Below are positions 49,226-56,625 of a DNA stretch of 58,733 bases, in pieces. The stretch is from IMG/VR virus record IMGVR_UViG_3300028766_000008, positions 1 to 58,733 of that record; one strand, written 5' to 3'. How positions within the stretch are numbered: the stretch's first letter is position 1; each line of letters opens with the position of its first letter. The stretch is from a virus. The notes beneath the pieces are model-generated. The model made no database searches and was not told the DNA's origin. It worked only from the letters and a program-made list of their open reading frames with translations. Position numbers and translations under genes: made by a program.

Positions 49226-49420
49226 ATGTCAAACGTTACGCCACTTGCACCAAAGCCACCGTTTAACGCTGAGTGCCGCAAAGCATACGCTACAGGCCGT
49301 TATATCCACGAATGGGCGGCTATCGACCAAGGCGCGCGGGAGCTTGACGAACGTGCACGCAAGGCAGTTGAGCATCTAAACCGCGCCTGTGATGTGATTA
49401 TGTTTGGCGGCAAGCTGTGA
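49226..49420 (+). CDS. Small hypothetical protein, 64 residues
   Basis: PPFNAECRKAYATGRYIHEWAAIDQGARELDERARKAVEHLNRACDV; helical. Follows the arc-like gene by two bases. Unknown. Confidence 0.6.
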   Translation: MSNVTPLAPKPPFNAECRKAYATGRYIHEWAAIDQGARELDERARKAVEHLNRACDVIMFGGKL

Positions 49421-49608
49421 ACGAGGACACCGAACAAACCTTAATGCGCCTACAGCGTAAACTTTTAAATGGAGGATATGATGATTATCTCAATAGCCAA
49501 CAAAACCCTGTTTCTTGTGTTGACCCTGTGCATACTGGCAAATTTAGGGGTTATGGTGTGGCAAACCCATTTATTCGTTCAGGTGACTTTCGGGAATCCT
49601 CCCGTTGA
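49417..49608 (+). CDS. Doubtful GTG-started frame
   Basis: 63 residues; GTG overlaps the previous stop. Only the first ~25 residues look protein-like and it overlaps the membrane-protein gene at 49481. Possibly a coupling peptide. Confidence 0.25.
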   Translation: MNEDTEQTLMRLQRKLLNGGYDDYLNSQQNPVSCVDPVHTGKFRGYGVANPFIRSGDFRESSR

Positions 49609-49702
49609 GCAGGTCGCGCTTGCACCAGCTTTAGACATGGCGCTTATGCAGCCGTTGCCTACGCACCCAGCGCCGCAAAAAAAGCCTAAGATTAAAGGAT
49701 AG
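49481..49702 (+). CDS. Single-pass membrane protein with Pro-rich tail
   Basis: 73 residues. A GGAGG site favours ATG 49481 (49478 also possible). One TM helix (ANKTLFLVLTLCILANLGVMVW) then a Pro-rich tail ending KKPKIKG. Topology N-in is likely. Role unknown. Confidence 0.6.
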   Translation: MIISIANKTLFLVLTLCILANLGVMVWQTHLFVQVTFGNPPVEQVALAPALDMALMQPLPTHPAPQKKPKIKG

Positions 49703-49704
49703 AT

Positions 49705-50166
49705 ATGTTCGATTTGGAAAAACTTCCTCAAAGAATAAAAAATAAAATAATGCCTGAACCAAACTCTGGATGTTGGTTATGGATGGGGGCTATTGATATA
49801 GGAGGGTATGGTGTAACTTGCAGCGGAAAACACCAAAAGGTGACAAAAGCACATAGATTTGTGTTTAAATCTTTTCACGGAGGAATAGATATAAATTTAT
49901 GTTTAGACCATCTTTGCAGAGTTCACTCTTGTGTAAACCCCGCCCATCTCGAACAGGTTACTCACAGGGAAAATATGAGGCGTAATAAACCTTATATAAT
50001 TCATACATCTCATTGCCCGCATGGCCATGAATACAACGATGCAAATGCTTACATAACTTTTGATAAAAAAATAAACAAACAGCATAAAGTTTGTAGGGCA
50101 TGTGACGCTGCTAGAGGAAGAAAAAAAAGAACAAAAATAAGACTGGAAAAACTCAACAGGAGCTAA
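49705..50166 (+). CDS. HNH homing endonuclease
   Basis: 153 residues. GCWLWMGAIDIGGYG, then LDHLCRVHSCVNPAHLEQVTHRENMRR (66-93) is the HNH core with zinc-binding Cys/His. A C-terminal CPHGHEY...CRACD zinc ribbon follows. The gene is more AT-rich than its neighbours, as expected for a mobile endonuclease gene. Selfish, or used in phage DNA processing. Confidence 0.88.
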   Translation: MFDLEKLPQRIKNKIMPEPNSGCWLWMGAIDIGGYGVTCSGKHQKVTKAHRFVFKSFHGGIDINLCLDHLCRVHSCVNPAHLEQVTHRENMRRNKPYIIHTSHCPHGHEYNDANAYITFDKKINKQHKVCRACDAARGRKKRTKIRLEKLNRS

Positions 50167-50169
50167 CCC

Positions 50170-50514
50170 ATGGCCGCACCCTTTGACATCCCCGACCTTT
50201 TGCCCGAATATATGCTGTACGATTTTGCAACCGCCTACGAAACCCAAATTGAGGCCGACATGCGTTTGAACCGTCCGTTTGATGTTGGGATGCTGGTAGC
50301 CGTGCATTCGTTCTATGACACGAATTTGAGGATCGGCACGGGAATCGTTCGCAAGGTCGAATACGGCGAGGCGTTTGGGCAATGGCTATGTGACGTAGAG
50401 ACCGCCCATTGCATGATGTATTGCATTGCCGCGTCACGGCTTAAACGTCAGGTGTTTACCAATGTTAAGGCTTTGCTACGGCAACGGGTTATTCAGGGAG
50501 GTGTGTTATGCTAA
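50170..50514 (+). CDS. Hypothetical protein, 114 residues
   Basis: FDIPDLLPEYMLYDFATAYETQIEADMRLNRPFDVGMLVAVHSFYDT; mixed alpha/beta. Overlaps the next start by 7 bases. Unknown. Confidence 0.6.
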   Translation: MAAPFDIPDLLPEYMLYDFATAYETQIEADMRLNRPFDVGMLVAVHSFYDTNLRIGTGIVRKVEYGEAFGQWLCDVETAHCMMYCIAASRLKRQVFTNVKALLRQRVIQGGVLC

Positions 50515-50912
50515 CGCCAATGTCGAAAAGAGTCATTAAGAAAATTAGCAAAAAGCCGAAAAAGACGGCATCCCCTAAACGGGTGATTGACAAAAAACAT
50601 ATTTACGAAGACGCAATTTGCATTGATCCGAAATGCCCAGATCATGCCGCTAAAGACGATCCACGCGCACCGATTGCTGCGTGGTTCCCCAAAGATTCCC
50701 CGCAAGCCTCTACGCAAGCAAGCTCAAACCGAGCACCTGAATTAACAGGGCCCCATGCAAACGATACTAGTCACGCGCATGGTGGGGGAGATCCATCCGA
50801 ACACGACATAATCCCGACAAAAACCGACTTAACCGTCATGTTCATTTGTGGTATGCTGTCAATGGCGAGTATGGGGCTAGTGCTATGGTTCGTAGTGAAA
50901 CTGCTGTCGTAA
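50508..50912 (+). CDS. Tail-anchored membrane protein
   Basis: 134 residues. A very basic N-terminus (SKRVIKKISKKPKKTASPKR), a disordered middle with His/Pro/Ala, and a C-terminal TM helix (LTVMFICGMLSMASMGLVLWFVV) at 110-132. Probably exposed to the cytoplasm and inserted by its C-terminus. Confidence 0.6.
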   Translation: MLTPMSKRVIKKISKKPKKTASPKRVIDKKHIYEDAICIDPKCPDHAAKDDPRAPIAAWFPKDSPQASTQASSNRAPELTGPHANDTSHAHGGGDPSEHDIIPTKTDLTVMFICGMLSMASMGLVLWFVVKLLS

Positions 50913-51055
50913 TACCGTTTCCGGCTAAGATCGTCGCGTATAACCCATTCCTGATCTGGCAATGGTACGTTGAAATGTGGACGGCATGCCTTCCAGTTGT
51001 GCGCCATGAGTGCAAGATTTACAGGTTTCCGGCTAGGGAAATAGCGCCTAGATAG
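50885..51055 (+). CDS. Small hypothetical protein, 56 residues
   Basis: ATG inside the previous gene (28-base overlap). VVIPFPAKIVAYNPFLIWQWYVEMWTACLPVVRH is hydrophobic/aromatic. Last rightward gene before the convergent block. Confidence 0.4.
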   Translation: MVRSETAVVIPFPAKIVAYNPFLIWQWYVEMWTACLPVVRHECKIYRFPAREIAPR

Positions 51056-51064
51056 TCGTTTGAG

Positions 51065-51340
51065 TCATAGAACACCTCGATCATCGTTAAGTGCCATTTC
51101 AAGTTCTTTCTCTAATTCTTCTATCTTTTGCATCAATCTGATGTTCTCTGCGGCGAGATTTATACCGCCTGATGTCATCGTAGCTTTCATGATGAGGTTT
51201 TTGGCTTCTGGTATAAACTTATTAAGCCCAGCATAGAAATCGTCCATATCAAGTTCATGGTTTTGGTTGAGTCCAAGATAAATATCCATCCAATCCAAAA
51301 TTTCCTGAACGGCTGGCGTCGTTTGTGGATTAAGTTTCAT
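51065..51340 (-). CDS. Helical protein with a PQTT leader
   Basis: 91 residues from ATG 51340, which lies 11 bases inside the DUF551-like gene. MKLNPQTTPAVQEILDWM resembles the start of the gene at 52402. The C-terminus is a coiled coil (NIRLMQKIEELEKELEMAL). Unknown. Confidence 0.6.
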   Translation of the reverse strand: MKLNPQTTPAVQEILDWMDIYLGLNQNHELDMDDFYAGLNKFIPEAKNLIMKATMTSGGINLAAENIRLMQKIEELEKELEMALNDDRGVL

Positions 51341-51527
51341 TTGGCGGCTCCGGTAGTGGCATCCAGTGGGTGGGAATGATTTCATCTTCAAAATCATCCC
51401 AGTACCAAGCTCCCTCTGACTTATGAGCAATTGAAGGTTGTGCCCACGACTTGGCAAATACAATGACGGACGCATCATCTTCGCCATCATAGGTTTCAAT
51501 TGGCTTCCAGTTCGTCGTTTCAGTCAT
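51330..51527 (-). CDS. DUF551-like protein with MTETT leader
   Basis: 65 residues. MTETTNWKPIETYDGEDDASVIVF and an end THWMPLPEPP follow the DUF551 pattern. Distant counterpart of 40839-41045. Confidence 0.65.
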   Translation of the reverse strand: MTETTNWKPIETYDGEDDASVIVFAKSWAQPSIAHKSEGAWYWDDFEDEIIPTHWMPLPEPPNET

Positions 51528-51723
51528 TGTGCTTCTCCAAAGTTTCGCTCAAGGCGTTCAATGCCTCTTGCGCCGACGGGTAACCATGAACTCCTCGACT
51601 CTCTGATATTCTACTCGATAGTTTATGAGCGCGTGCTTTCCATTCCTTTTGGAAATAATCACAGCTTACCTCTTCGAGACACCACCCGATGGGAAAGTCG
51701 AATGTTAAGGTGGTTTCAGTCAT
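51520..51723 (-). CDS. Small protein with MTETT leader
   Basis: 67 residues: MTETTLTFDFPIGWCLEEVSC, then YPSAQEALNALSETLEKHND. Overlaps the next gene by 8 bases. Unknown. Confidence 0.6.
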   Translation of the reverse strand: MTETTLTFDFPIGWCLEEVSCDYFQKEWKARAHKLSSRISESRGVHGYPSAQEALNALSETLEKHND

Positions 51724-52019
51724 TGATTTAGCCCCTTCAGTTCCTCAGTGATAATTTCATCGAGATATTCATCTATCCCCTCGTTATGAAATCGAATAGC
51801 TCGATCACGATCAGCAACCATCCTATTCAGGGTCTTTGCTTTTTCTGGGTTCTTCTTTTCCCATTCCTCATAACCAACCCAACGCTTGAAGTCGTCCTTT
51901 TCATCCCAAAAATATTTTAGGCTATCACCGGGGACCGCATGGCCTCGATCAATGTCTCTGCCGTACCTATCTAGGATTGGCTCCGGCGTCGTTAGTGATT
52001 TATTTACAGGCATCATCAT
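51720..52019 (-). CDS. Hypothetical acidic/basic helical protein
   Basis: Up to 99 residues; three ATGs in a row leave the start uncertain. GDSLKYFWDEKDDFKRWVGYEEWEKKNPEKAKTLNRMV. Unknown. Confidence 0.55.
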   Translation of the reverse strand: MMMPVNKSLTTPEPILDRYGRDIDRGHAVPGDSLKYFWDEKDDFKRWVGYEEWEKKNPEKAKTLNRMVADRDRAIRFHNEGIDEYLDEIITEELKGLNQ

Positions 52020-52188
52020 TTTCCATCATCGCTAAAAAACAATTCTTAGCTGCATCACGATAGTTTTGCGCACCCACTGATCCTGATACATCAGGCCAAT
52101 CTTCTTCGTTACACATAACGGTTCCGTAAGCGGCTTTAGCCCCAGCTTCAATCATCTTCTCTGTGGGGTAGGTCGTTTTAGTTGTCAT
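52000..52188 (-). CDS. Small protein, phage DUF-like
   Basis: 62 residues from ATG 52188. MTTKTTYPTEKMIEAGAKAAYGT and AQNYRDAAKNCFLAM follow a recurrent phage pattern (P.EEM..AGA.A......YR.AA..CF.AM). Unknown function. Confidence 0.65.
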   Translation of the reverse strand: MTTKTTYPTEKMIEAGAKAAYGTVMCNEEDWPDVSGSVGAQNYRDAAKNCFLAMMENDDACK

Positions 52189-52189
52189 G

Positions 52190-52402
52190 TTAGTTCTCCA
52201 AGGCGTCTGATGATAAGCGTCCGATTTCGTGGAAGCCTTCGATGTATTCATCCTTATTGAGCGAACACATCTGATTTATCTGCCGGAATACCTCTTTGAG
52301 ATAATCGACCGCTTCAATGGCATCTGCCACCGTCTGAATATCTTGGTCGAGAATGCCGCGCTTGATGGTGTCAAATTTCGTCGTTTGTGGTTCAATCTTC
52401 AT
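52190..52402 (-). CDS. Small helical protein with PQTT leader
   Basis: 70 residues from ATG 52402. MKIEPQTTKFDTIKRGILDQDIQTVADAIEAVDYLKEVF. Overlaps the upstream gene by 11 bases. Unknown. Confidence 0.55.
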   Translation of the reverse strand: MKIEPQTTKFDTIKRGILDQDIQTVADAIEAVDYLKEVFRQINQMCSLNKDEYIEGFHEIGRLSSDALEN

Positions 52403-52592
52403 CTGGTGAATCTCCAAGCCATGCTTCACACATCTCAAGTGTGTCGCAGATAAAAATATCCTCATTGTCTTCCGTATGATCAGCCGGAATCCGCATCTTA
52501 GGTGGACGACCTTCGGAACACATTTTACCAATCATGCTGCGTGACTTTTTGCAGCGGTCAATGATTAGTTGTCGGTTCGTCGTTTGAGTCAT
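52392..52592 (-). CDS. Small protein with MTQTT leader
   Basis: 66 residues. MTQTTNRQLIIDRCKKSRSMIGKMCSEGRPPKMRIP, then acidic tail. Four Cys without a zinc pattern. Unknown. Confidence 0.55.
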   Translation of the reverse strand: MTQTTNRQLIIDRCKKSRSMIGKMCSEGRPPKMRIPADHTEDNEDIFICDTLEMCEAWLGDSPDED

Positions 52593-52831
52593 GACTTGAT
52601 TACTCCCTTCATGGCTTCGATAAGCACTTGGATTTCTTGGACACTGACGTAGATAAAATCATCCATCCATGGGCGCTCGATACTTTCTAAAGCCTGTTTT
52701 GCTTTTATAAGATGAACAAAACATTCATCAAAATGTTTCTTATAGTGCTGGCTACTCATCGCAACCCGTCCAAGATCTTGCGCTTTCTTTGTAACTTGGT
52801 CTGTTACGTCGATGCCATTTTGAACAATCAT
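52589..52831 (-). CDS. Helical hypothetical protein
   Basis: 80 residues from ATG 52831, chosen because it is coupled by ATGA to a 23-residue upstream micro-ORF. DQVTKKAQDLGRVAMSSQHYKKHFDECFVHLIKAKQALESIERPW. Unknown. Confidence 0.55.
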   Translation of the reverse strand: MIVQNGIDVTDQVTKKAQDLGRVAMSSQHYKKHFDECFVHLIKAKQALESIERPWMDDFIYVSVQEIQVLIEAMKGVIKS

Positions 52832-52899
52832 AAAATCCCCCAAGGCCAGCACAAATTAAAGGCGTAATGTCTAAACCTACTTTTCGTCGTTTCAGTCAT
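52828..52899 (-). CDS. 23-residue MTETT micro-ORF
   Basis: MTETTKSRFRHYAFN... Its stop overlaps the next ATG and its ATG overlaps the previous stop. It carries the recurrent MTETT leader but almost no body. Confidence 0.35.
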   Translation of the reverse strand: MTETTKSRFRHYAFNLCWPWGIL

Positions 52900-53072
52900 G
52901 CCGTTCTCCTGTAGATGAAGCCCGGCCACACCACCACTTCGTCGTCGGCAAGCTGTGATAGCGCAACCGCACCGCCGCGATCTTCTGTTGCCTTGCGGTC
53001 ATAACGATAGCGTCCACCCGGATAATCCAGAAATTCAGGCGGTTCTGTGGTTACTGTTTTTCGATCGTTCAT
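52896..53072 (-). CDS. Small hypothetical protein, 58 residues
   Basis: PEFLDYPGGRYRYDRKATEDRGGAVALSQLADDEVVVWPGFIYRR; ATGA overlaps on both sides. Beta-rich end. Too short for many gene callers but well packed in the operon. Confidence 0.55.
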   Translation of the reverse strand: MNDRKTVTTEPPEFLDYPGGRYRYDRKATEDRGGAVALSQLADDEVVVWPGFIYRRTA

Positions 53073-53494
53073 GACATCTTCACTCCCGTATCGTGCAGGA
53101 TGCCTTCGGCCTGTAAAATTCCCAATGCCCTGACGATGTATATTTCCACCATCGGATCATGGATAAGATGCGGCACCATGTGTGGGCCAGCCTCAACCAC
53201 GTTGGTTTCGTTTTCTTCCCAATAGGCAAAAACTTTATCAGCATTGCCGTGAAATTCTTTGCCGAAGTCGTAAAGCCTTCCGATGAACACTCGCGCCTCT
53301 GGCGAAAGTTTCCAGCAAGCATCTTTGAAAGCCTCTTTCCCTTTCGGCGTTGCCCTACGGTGAGCGCCTTCCGAAAGGTCGAGTATCCTAATGGCCTCTT
53401 TGATTAGCCGCTGTTCCTCTGTTAGTTCGATCTGTGATGACTCACGCTTGTCGCAAGCCTGCGCTGCGTGCTTTTCTTCTATGTCCATTATCAT
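53069..53494 (-). CDS. Helical hypothetical protein, 141 residues
   Basis: EEQRLIKEAIRILDLSEGAHRRATPKGKEAFKDACWKLSPEARVFIGRLYDFG and a long acidic helical end. No motif. Its start lies just downstream of the methylase stop. Confidence 0.6.
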   Translation of the reverse strand: MIMDIEEKHAAQACDKRESSQIELTEEQRLIKEAIRILDLSEGAHRRATPKGKEAFKDACWKLSPEARVFIGRLYDFGKEFHGNADKVFAYWEENETNVVEAGPHMVPHLIHDPMVEIYIVRALGILQAEGILHDTGVKMS

Positions 53495-53937
53495 GCTACT
53501 TCCTCCATAAAAGCTGTTATGAAACCTTCCGCTTGCGCGGCATTGATGGCATTGCCGTAACCGCGCAGTCGTCCCACTCTCGCGGAAGCCCCATGAGCCA
53601 GCGGGAATGTGCTGGGTTCAACTGGCCTCCACTTTCCATCCCGGCAGTAGAGCCAGTCAGCATCTCGCCAGAAGCCGTTAGTCGGGCCGCTTGCGGGTCT
53701 GCCCACGCCTTCGCCTGCATATTCAAATCCGACAGGCATATCCCCATCGACTGCGACCCGTTCTCCATGCTCTTGCGCTTTCGTTCCAAGAAAGCTTCCG
53801 GCTCTCCGTTCGCGTGGTTGGTCAGCGGCGTTCCCCATCCCGCTAGAACCGCCTGCTGGCTCAACGGAACTCCCGTATCGTGCGGCCTCGCTTCCCTGCC
53901 GCCCCTGCTGTGATCCTGCGCTGTTGGCGATACCCAT
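53491..53937 (-). CDS. Out-of-frame cytosine-methylase C-terminal segment
   Basis: 148 residues in a second frame under the methylase gene. The end [22 protein letters not shown], then [21 protein letters not shown], matches the C-terminal part of phage C5-cytosine methylases (GYGNAI motif). The N-terminal half is Gly-rich and poorly structured. It stops 26 bases after the overlying frame and overlaps the next gene by 4 bases. Either a translated overlapping gene or a fossil frame. Confidence 0.5.
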   Translation of the reverse strand: MGIANSAGSQQGRQGSEAARYGSSVEPAGGSSGMGNAADQPRERRAGSFLGTKAQEHGERVAVDGDMPVGFEYAGEGVGRPASGPTNGFWRDADWLYCRDGKWRPVEPSTFPLAHGASARVGRLRGYGNAINAAQAEGFITAFMEEVA

Positions 53938-54440
53938 CCTGCCAATTCCGCAACTCTTGGTTTCTGAGTTGGATGATCTCCGCGTGTTTCTCCGTTAGCT
54001 CGCATACAGCCATTCCATAAAAATTGAATGCGCCTAACCGCCTTTGGTAAGTTAGTCCAAGCCAATTCACAATCCGCAAAATCCGTGTCTCCGTTTAGCT
54101 TATCCCAAACAAGCCAACATGATGTTGGCGGAAGATCATAATAGTTGCCGCCAAATATGATCTGATATTTTCCACAAGATCTAACTAAATCCATAAGCTC
54201 TTTAGAAATTGGCTCTTTGTCCCAATCATCATTTCCGTAATCTTTTTGATATAAAGATGCTTTCTTTAGTCCAGAAGTAAGGCCGCTTGTTCTTGTTTTT
54301 GCTTTACCGGCACTTTCACCAATCCCGTATGGAGGATCGGTAACAACCGCAGTACGTGAATAATCAAACGGAATTGAAGAAAATAAATCCTTACAATCAC
54401 CCAAGAATAATCTGCAATCTCCTATGACAACTGAGTTCAT
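53517..54440 (-). CDS. Chimeric DNA methyltransferase
   Basis: 307 residues. Residues 1-161 look like the N-terminal half of an N6-adenine/N4-cytosine methylase: TDPPYGIG (34-41), then HPTQKP (156-161). After HPTQKP the expected SAM-binding block (D-x-F-x-G-S-G-T) is absent. Instead comes [11 protein letters not shown]..., [40 protein letters not shown], a segment typical of another phage methylase type. Probably a recombinant, activity doubtful. ATGA-coupled to the upstream gene. Confidence 0.7.
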   Translation of the reverse strand: MNSVVIGDCRLFLGDCKDLFSSIPFDYSRTAVVTDPPYGIGESAGKAKTRTSGLTSGLKKASLYQKDYGNDDWDKEPISKELMDLVRSCGKYQIIFGGNYYDLPPTSCWLVWDKLNGDTDFADCELAWTNLPKAVRRIQFLWNGCMRANGETRGDHPTQKPRVAELAGWVSPTAQDHSRGGREARPHDTGVPLSQQAVLAGWGTPLTNHANGEPEAFLERKRKSMENGSQSMGICLSDLNMQAKAWADPQAARLTASGEMLTGSTAGMESGGQLNPAHSRWLMGLPREWDDCAVTAMPSMPRKRKVS

Positions 54441-54616
54441 GGGAGCACCCTTTCTAGATGCTTAATCCAGTCGGCCTCAAATCGCCAATCCTTGCCTTCA
54501 TATCTAACAATAACATCCACTCTGCTTCCCTGTTGGCAACATTCAACTAGAGACTCTATTGAGTTCTGTTGTAAGTTGTTGAGCATATCTTGTGATAACA
54601 TCCAATCGCTGTTCAT
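54437..54616 (-). CDS. Small hypothetical protein, 59 residues
   Basis: From ATG 54616, overlapping the zinc-ribbon stop. [44 protein letters not shown]; helix then strands. Unknown. Confidence 0.55.
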   Translation of the reverse strand: MNSDWMLSQDMLNNLQQNSIESLVECCQQGSRVDVIVRYEGKDWRFEADWIKHLERVLP

Positions 54617-54780
54617 GCCCCCACCCCAAACTGACCATTTTCTTCCTCTTCGCACTCATTGGCTATATCAATACATTGCAAGCAATACGGGCCTTCTTTG
54701 TTAAGCATCGTATAATGCCGATCACCTACGTTCACACCGCAATCAAGACAGATAAAATCGCCTGATATTTCCTTGTTCAT
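54613..54780 (-). CDS. Zinc-ribbon protein, paralogue of 40684-40842
   Basis: 55 residues. C11-x2-C14 and C33-x2-C36, ending NGQFGVGA exactly like the early-block paralogue. ATGA coupled on both sides. Confidence 0.65.
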   Translation of the reverse strand: MNKEISGDFICLDCGVNVGDRHYTMLNKEGPYCLQCIDIANECEEEENGQFGVGA

Positions 54781-55358
54781 GGCAAATTCCTTTTAGCCTT
54801 ACGTTTTATCTTCGCGGCATAGTTAGCCTGCTCTATAGGGCGCCTCCCAAGCACTGATTTGGCCGTATTGAGGGAAACACCAGCCTCCTTAAGCAAAATC
54901 TCTGTAGGCCATTCCTTTGAAGGCATGGGCCACCTGTCTTTGATCTTGGCAATACCTTCTGCGCTTTTCTTTTTGCGAATATCTGCGGATATTTTACCAC
55001 CTACCTTGGCAGCGCCATTTTTACGAGCATCTTTCCATGCCATAACAAAGGGCAATCGAGGAATTGGCGTTTTCCATGATTGATTTTCCTCAACGCTATG
55101 TATTAGCGCGCCGCGCTTGTTAGCCATATTAATAAAGTTATTAATGTCTTTTTCATCGTCTGAAATAACGGCTATGCTCGAGACATAAAATTCTGTAATA
55201 GATTTTCTTTTTGTGTTTCTGAGCAAACTATACATGCCAGACACACCTTCAAAAATATTAATTTGATCCGGAGGAAGCATAGCCGCAGGAGCAATCGTCA
55301 AAACTTGGTGAGTTTTGCTTCTCCACGTTAAGTCAGAAATAAAGGCATTTGAGGTCAT
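54777..55358 (-). CDS. Resolvase-like DNA-binding protein, first gene of the leftward accessory block
   Basis: 193 residues. A middle part (IAVISDDEKDINNFINMANKRGALIHSVEENQSW) recalls the end of serine-resolvase-type N-domains. The C-terminus has WPTEILLKEAGVSLNTAKSVLGRRP, a helix-turn-helix. The catalytic Ser region is not recognisable, so it may be a DNA-binding derivative rather than a recombinase. Its promoter is half of the palindromic divergent pair, fitting a regulator. Confidence 0.5.
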   Translation of the reverse strand: MTSNAFISDLTWRSKTHQVLTIAPAAMLPPDQINIFEGVSGMYSLLRNTKRKSITEFYVSSIAVISDDEKDINNFINMANKRGALIHSVEENQSWKTPIPRLPFVMAWKDARKNGAAKVGGKISADIRKKKSAEGIAKIKDRWPMPSKEWPTEILLKEAGVSLNTAKSVLGRRPIEQANYAAKIKRKAKRNLP

Positions 55359-55388
55359 TTTGTAACTTTCTTGCGTTTCGTTGTTGAC

Positions 55389-55431
55389 ACTATAATTCGT
55401 GCTTGACAGTTTGTCAATGACGGATTATATC
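55389..55431. promoter_or_regulatory. Back-to-back promoters sharing a palindrome
   Basis: TTGACAGTTTGTCAA (55403-55417) provides a perfect -35 for each direction. Rightward: TTGACA, 17 bases, TATATC (55426-55431). Leftward: TTGACA, 17 bases, TATAGT (complement of 55389-55394). A dimeric regulator on the palindrome would switch off both blocks. Confidence 0.75.
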
Positions 55432-55463
55432 TTTTTATATCAAGACAACAAACGGAGCCAATC

Positions 55464-55688
55464 ATGAAAGACCTATCTCACCTTAACGCTTTAGAAAATG
55501 GCCTAGCGAATGAACTGATGCGCCTTTCTAACGCTAAAACAGCTGGCGAACGAGAAATGCGTACGGTGTGGGTCAATCAACGCAAGAAAGAAATTGCCGG
55601 AGAAAAGAAGTTTTTGGGCATTGAAGAAACAGCCCTAGATGTTCTCTTGATGAGCGATGACGAACTACTTGCCGAACTTTCAGCTTAG
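55464..55688 (+). CDS. Helical protein, paralogue of 40355-40687
   Basis: 74 residues, GGAGC site. DLSHLNALENGLANEL, GEKKFLG and MSDDELLAEL match the early-block paralogue. First gene of the terminal block. Confidence 0.65.
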   Translation: MKDLSHLNALENGLANELMRLSNAKTAGEREMRTVWVNQRKKEIAGEKKFLGIEETALDVLLMSDDELLAELSA

Positions 55689-55849
55689 CCACTAACCCCA
55701 ATTTTTACTAAGTGAGCCGCCACAGGTCAGGCGGGGCTGAAATTCAGGATTGACCGTCTTGAAAAGCCGCAACCGGCTAGAGAAATCTAGAGCAGGGCCT
55801 CACGCAGTAAGAATTGCATCAACCCCTAACCCCAGAATTGGACAAATCA
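55689..55849 (+). other. Structured non-coding gap
   Basis: Begins with CCACTAACCCCAATTT. It contains three short dyads: AGCC-GCC with GGC-(GG)-GGCT, AGCCG-CAAC-CGGCT and CTAGA-GAAA-TCTAG, the last two abutting and tetraloop-like. CTAACCCCA recurs at 55826-55834. It may be a structured leader or small RNA. Confidence 0.4.
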
Positions 55850-56212
55850 ATGAGCTTACCTTTTCTCTATCTGATTTTTTGCGTTCTTCCATCCGCTGCT
55901 GGATGGGCTGGAACTTTCACGATCTTGGGGATTATTACTCTTGTCGTGCTAGGCATCGCAATTGCCTTTATGACGTCAGTTGAATACAACGATGACGACA
56001 AAAAGAAATCAGCAGCAGTTATTTCTTATGCAAAGAAACTTTCTGGTTTCGTAATCTTGCTGGTGATCTTGGATGTGTTTCTTCCAGACCAAAGTCAGAT
56101 TTATAAAATTACTGGCGCATATGCCGTCACCAATAATGCTGAAATGGCTAAATTGCCTGACAACATTCTTAAGGCGGCAAATGGCTATCTTGAGAAGTTG
56201 AACGCAAAGTAA
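55850..56212 (+). CDS. Two-helix membrane protein
   Basis: 120 residues. TM segments at about 2-42 (LYLIFCVLPSAAGWAGTF; ILGIITLVVLGIAIAF) and 60-78 (LSGFVILLVILDVFL), then a helical ITGAYAVTNNAEMAKLPDNILKAANGYLEKL end. I recall similar membrane proteins near phage glycine-repeat genes. The start site is weak; a TTG at 55814 in the leader is an alternative. Confidence 0.65.
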   Translation: MSLPFLYLIFCVLPSAAGWAGTFTILGIITLVVLGIAIAFMTSVEYNDDDKKKSAAVISYAKKLSGFVILLVILDVFLPDQSQIYKITGAYAVTNNAEMAKLPDNILKAANGYLEKLNAK

Positions 56213-56250
56213 CCTTTAACCCCCAGAAACTTAACCCGAAGGAGAAGCCC

Positions 56251-56625
56251 GTGAGCAAATTAGACGATCTTACTATTGGAGAAGCCAAACAACTCGCTTC
56301 TCTTTTCTGCAAAGCCAATACGCCAATCGAATCGTGCTCGGATAATCACCCCATGATCGGCAAGCGTTGCTTGATTCGCACATATTCGGCTGGTGTCCAC
56401 ATTGGCGATGTTGTCGCCGTCAACGGTATGGAGGTGCAACTCGAAAACGCCCTGCGCCTTTGGAAGTGGGAAGGCGGCGGCCTCTCGCTTTCTGCCGTGG
56501 CAAACAATGGAATCGTCAAGGGCCGTTTGAACAAAACTGGCAGCATTTACTTGACGAATGCCATTGAGTTTATTCCCACAACCAAGGAAGCGGAGAAGTC
56601 CTTTGCAAAATTTATCGAAGATTAA
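56251..56625 (+). CDS. Conserved small protein of the repeat module
   Basis: 124 residues from GTG 56251 with GGAGAAG. NHPMIGKRCLIRTYSAGVHIGDVVAVNGMEVQLENALRLWKWEGG matches, from memory, a phage family (IGK.YLIRT....G.LV.V...ELVLEDA.W) that often precedes Gly/Tyr/Asp/Ser-repeat proteins. Beta-barrel-like. Function unknown. Confidence 0.7.
   Translation: MSKLDDLTIGEAKQLASLFCKANTPIESCSDNHPMIGKRCLIRTYSAGVHIGDVVAVNGMEVQLENALRLWKWEGGGLSLSAVANNGIVKGRLNKTGSIYLTNAIEFIPTTKEAEKSFAKFIED

Noticed and set aside
54777-55358. Serine integrase making the phage temperate
   Set aside because: The protein is far too short and the catalytic serine region is not recognisable; no attachment site was seen.
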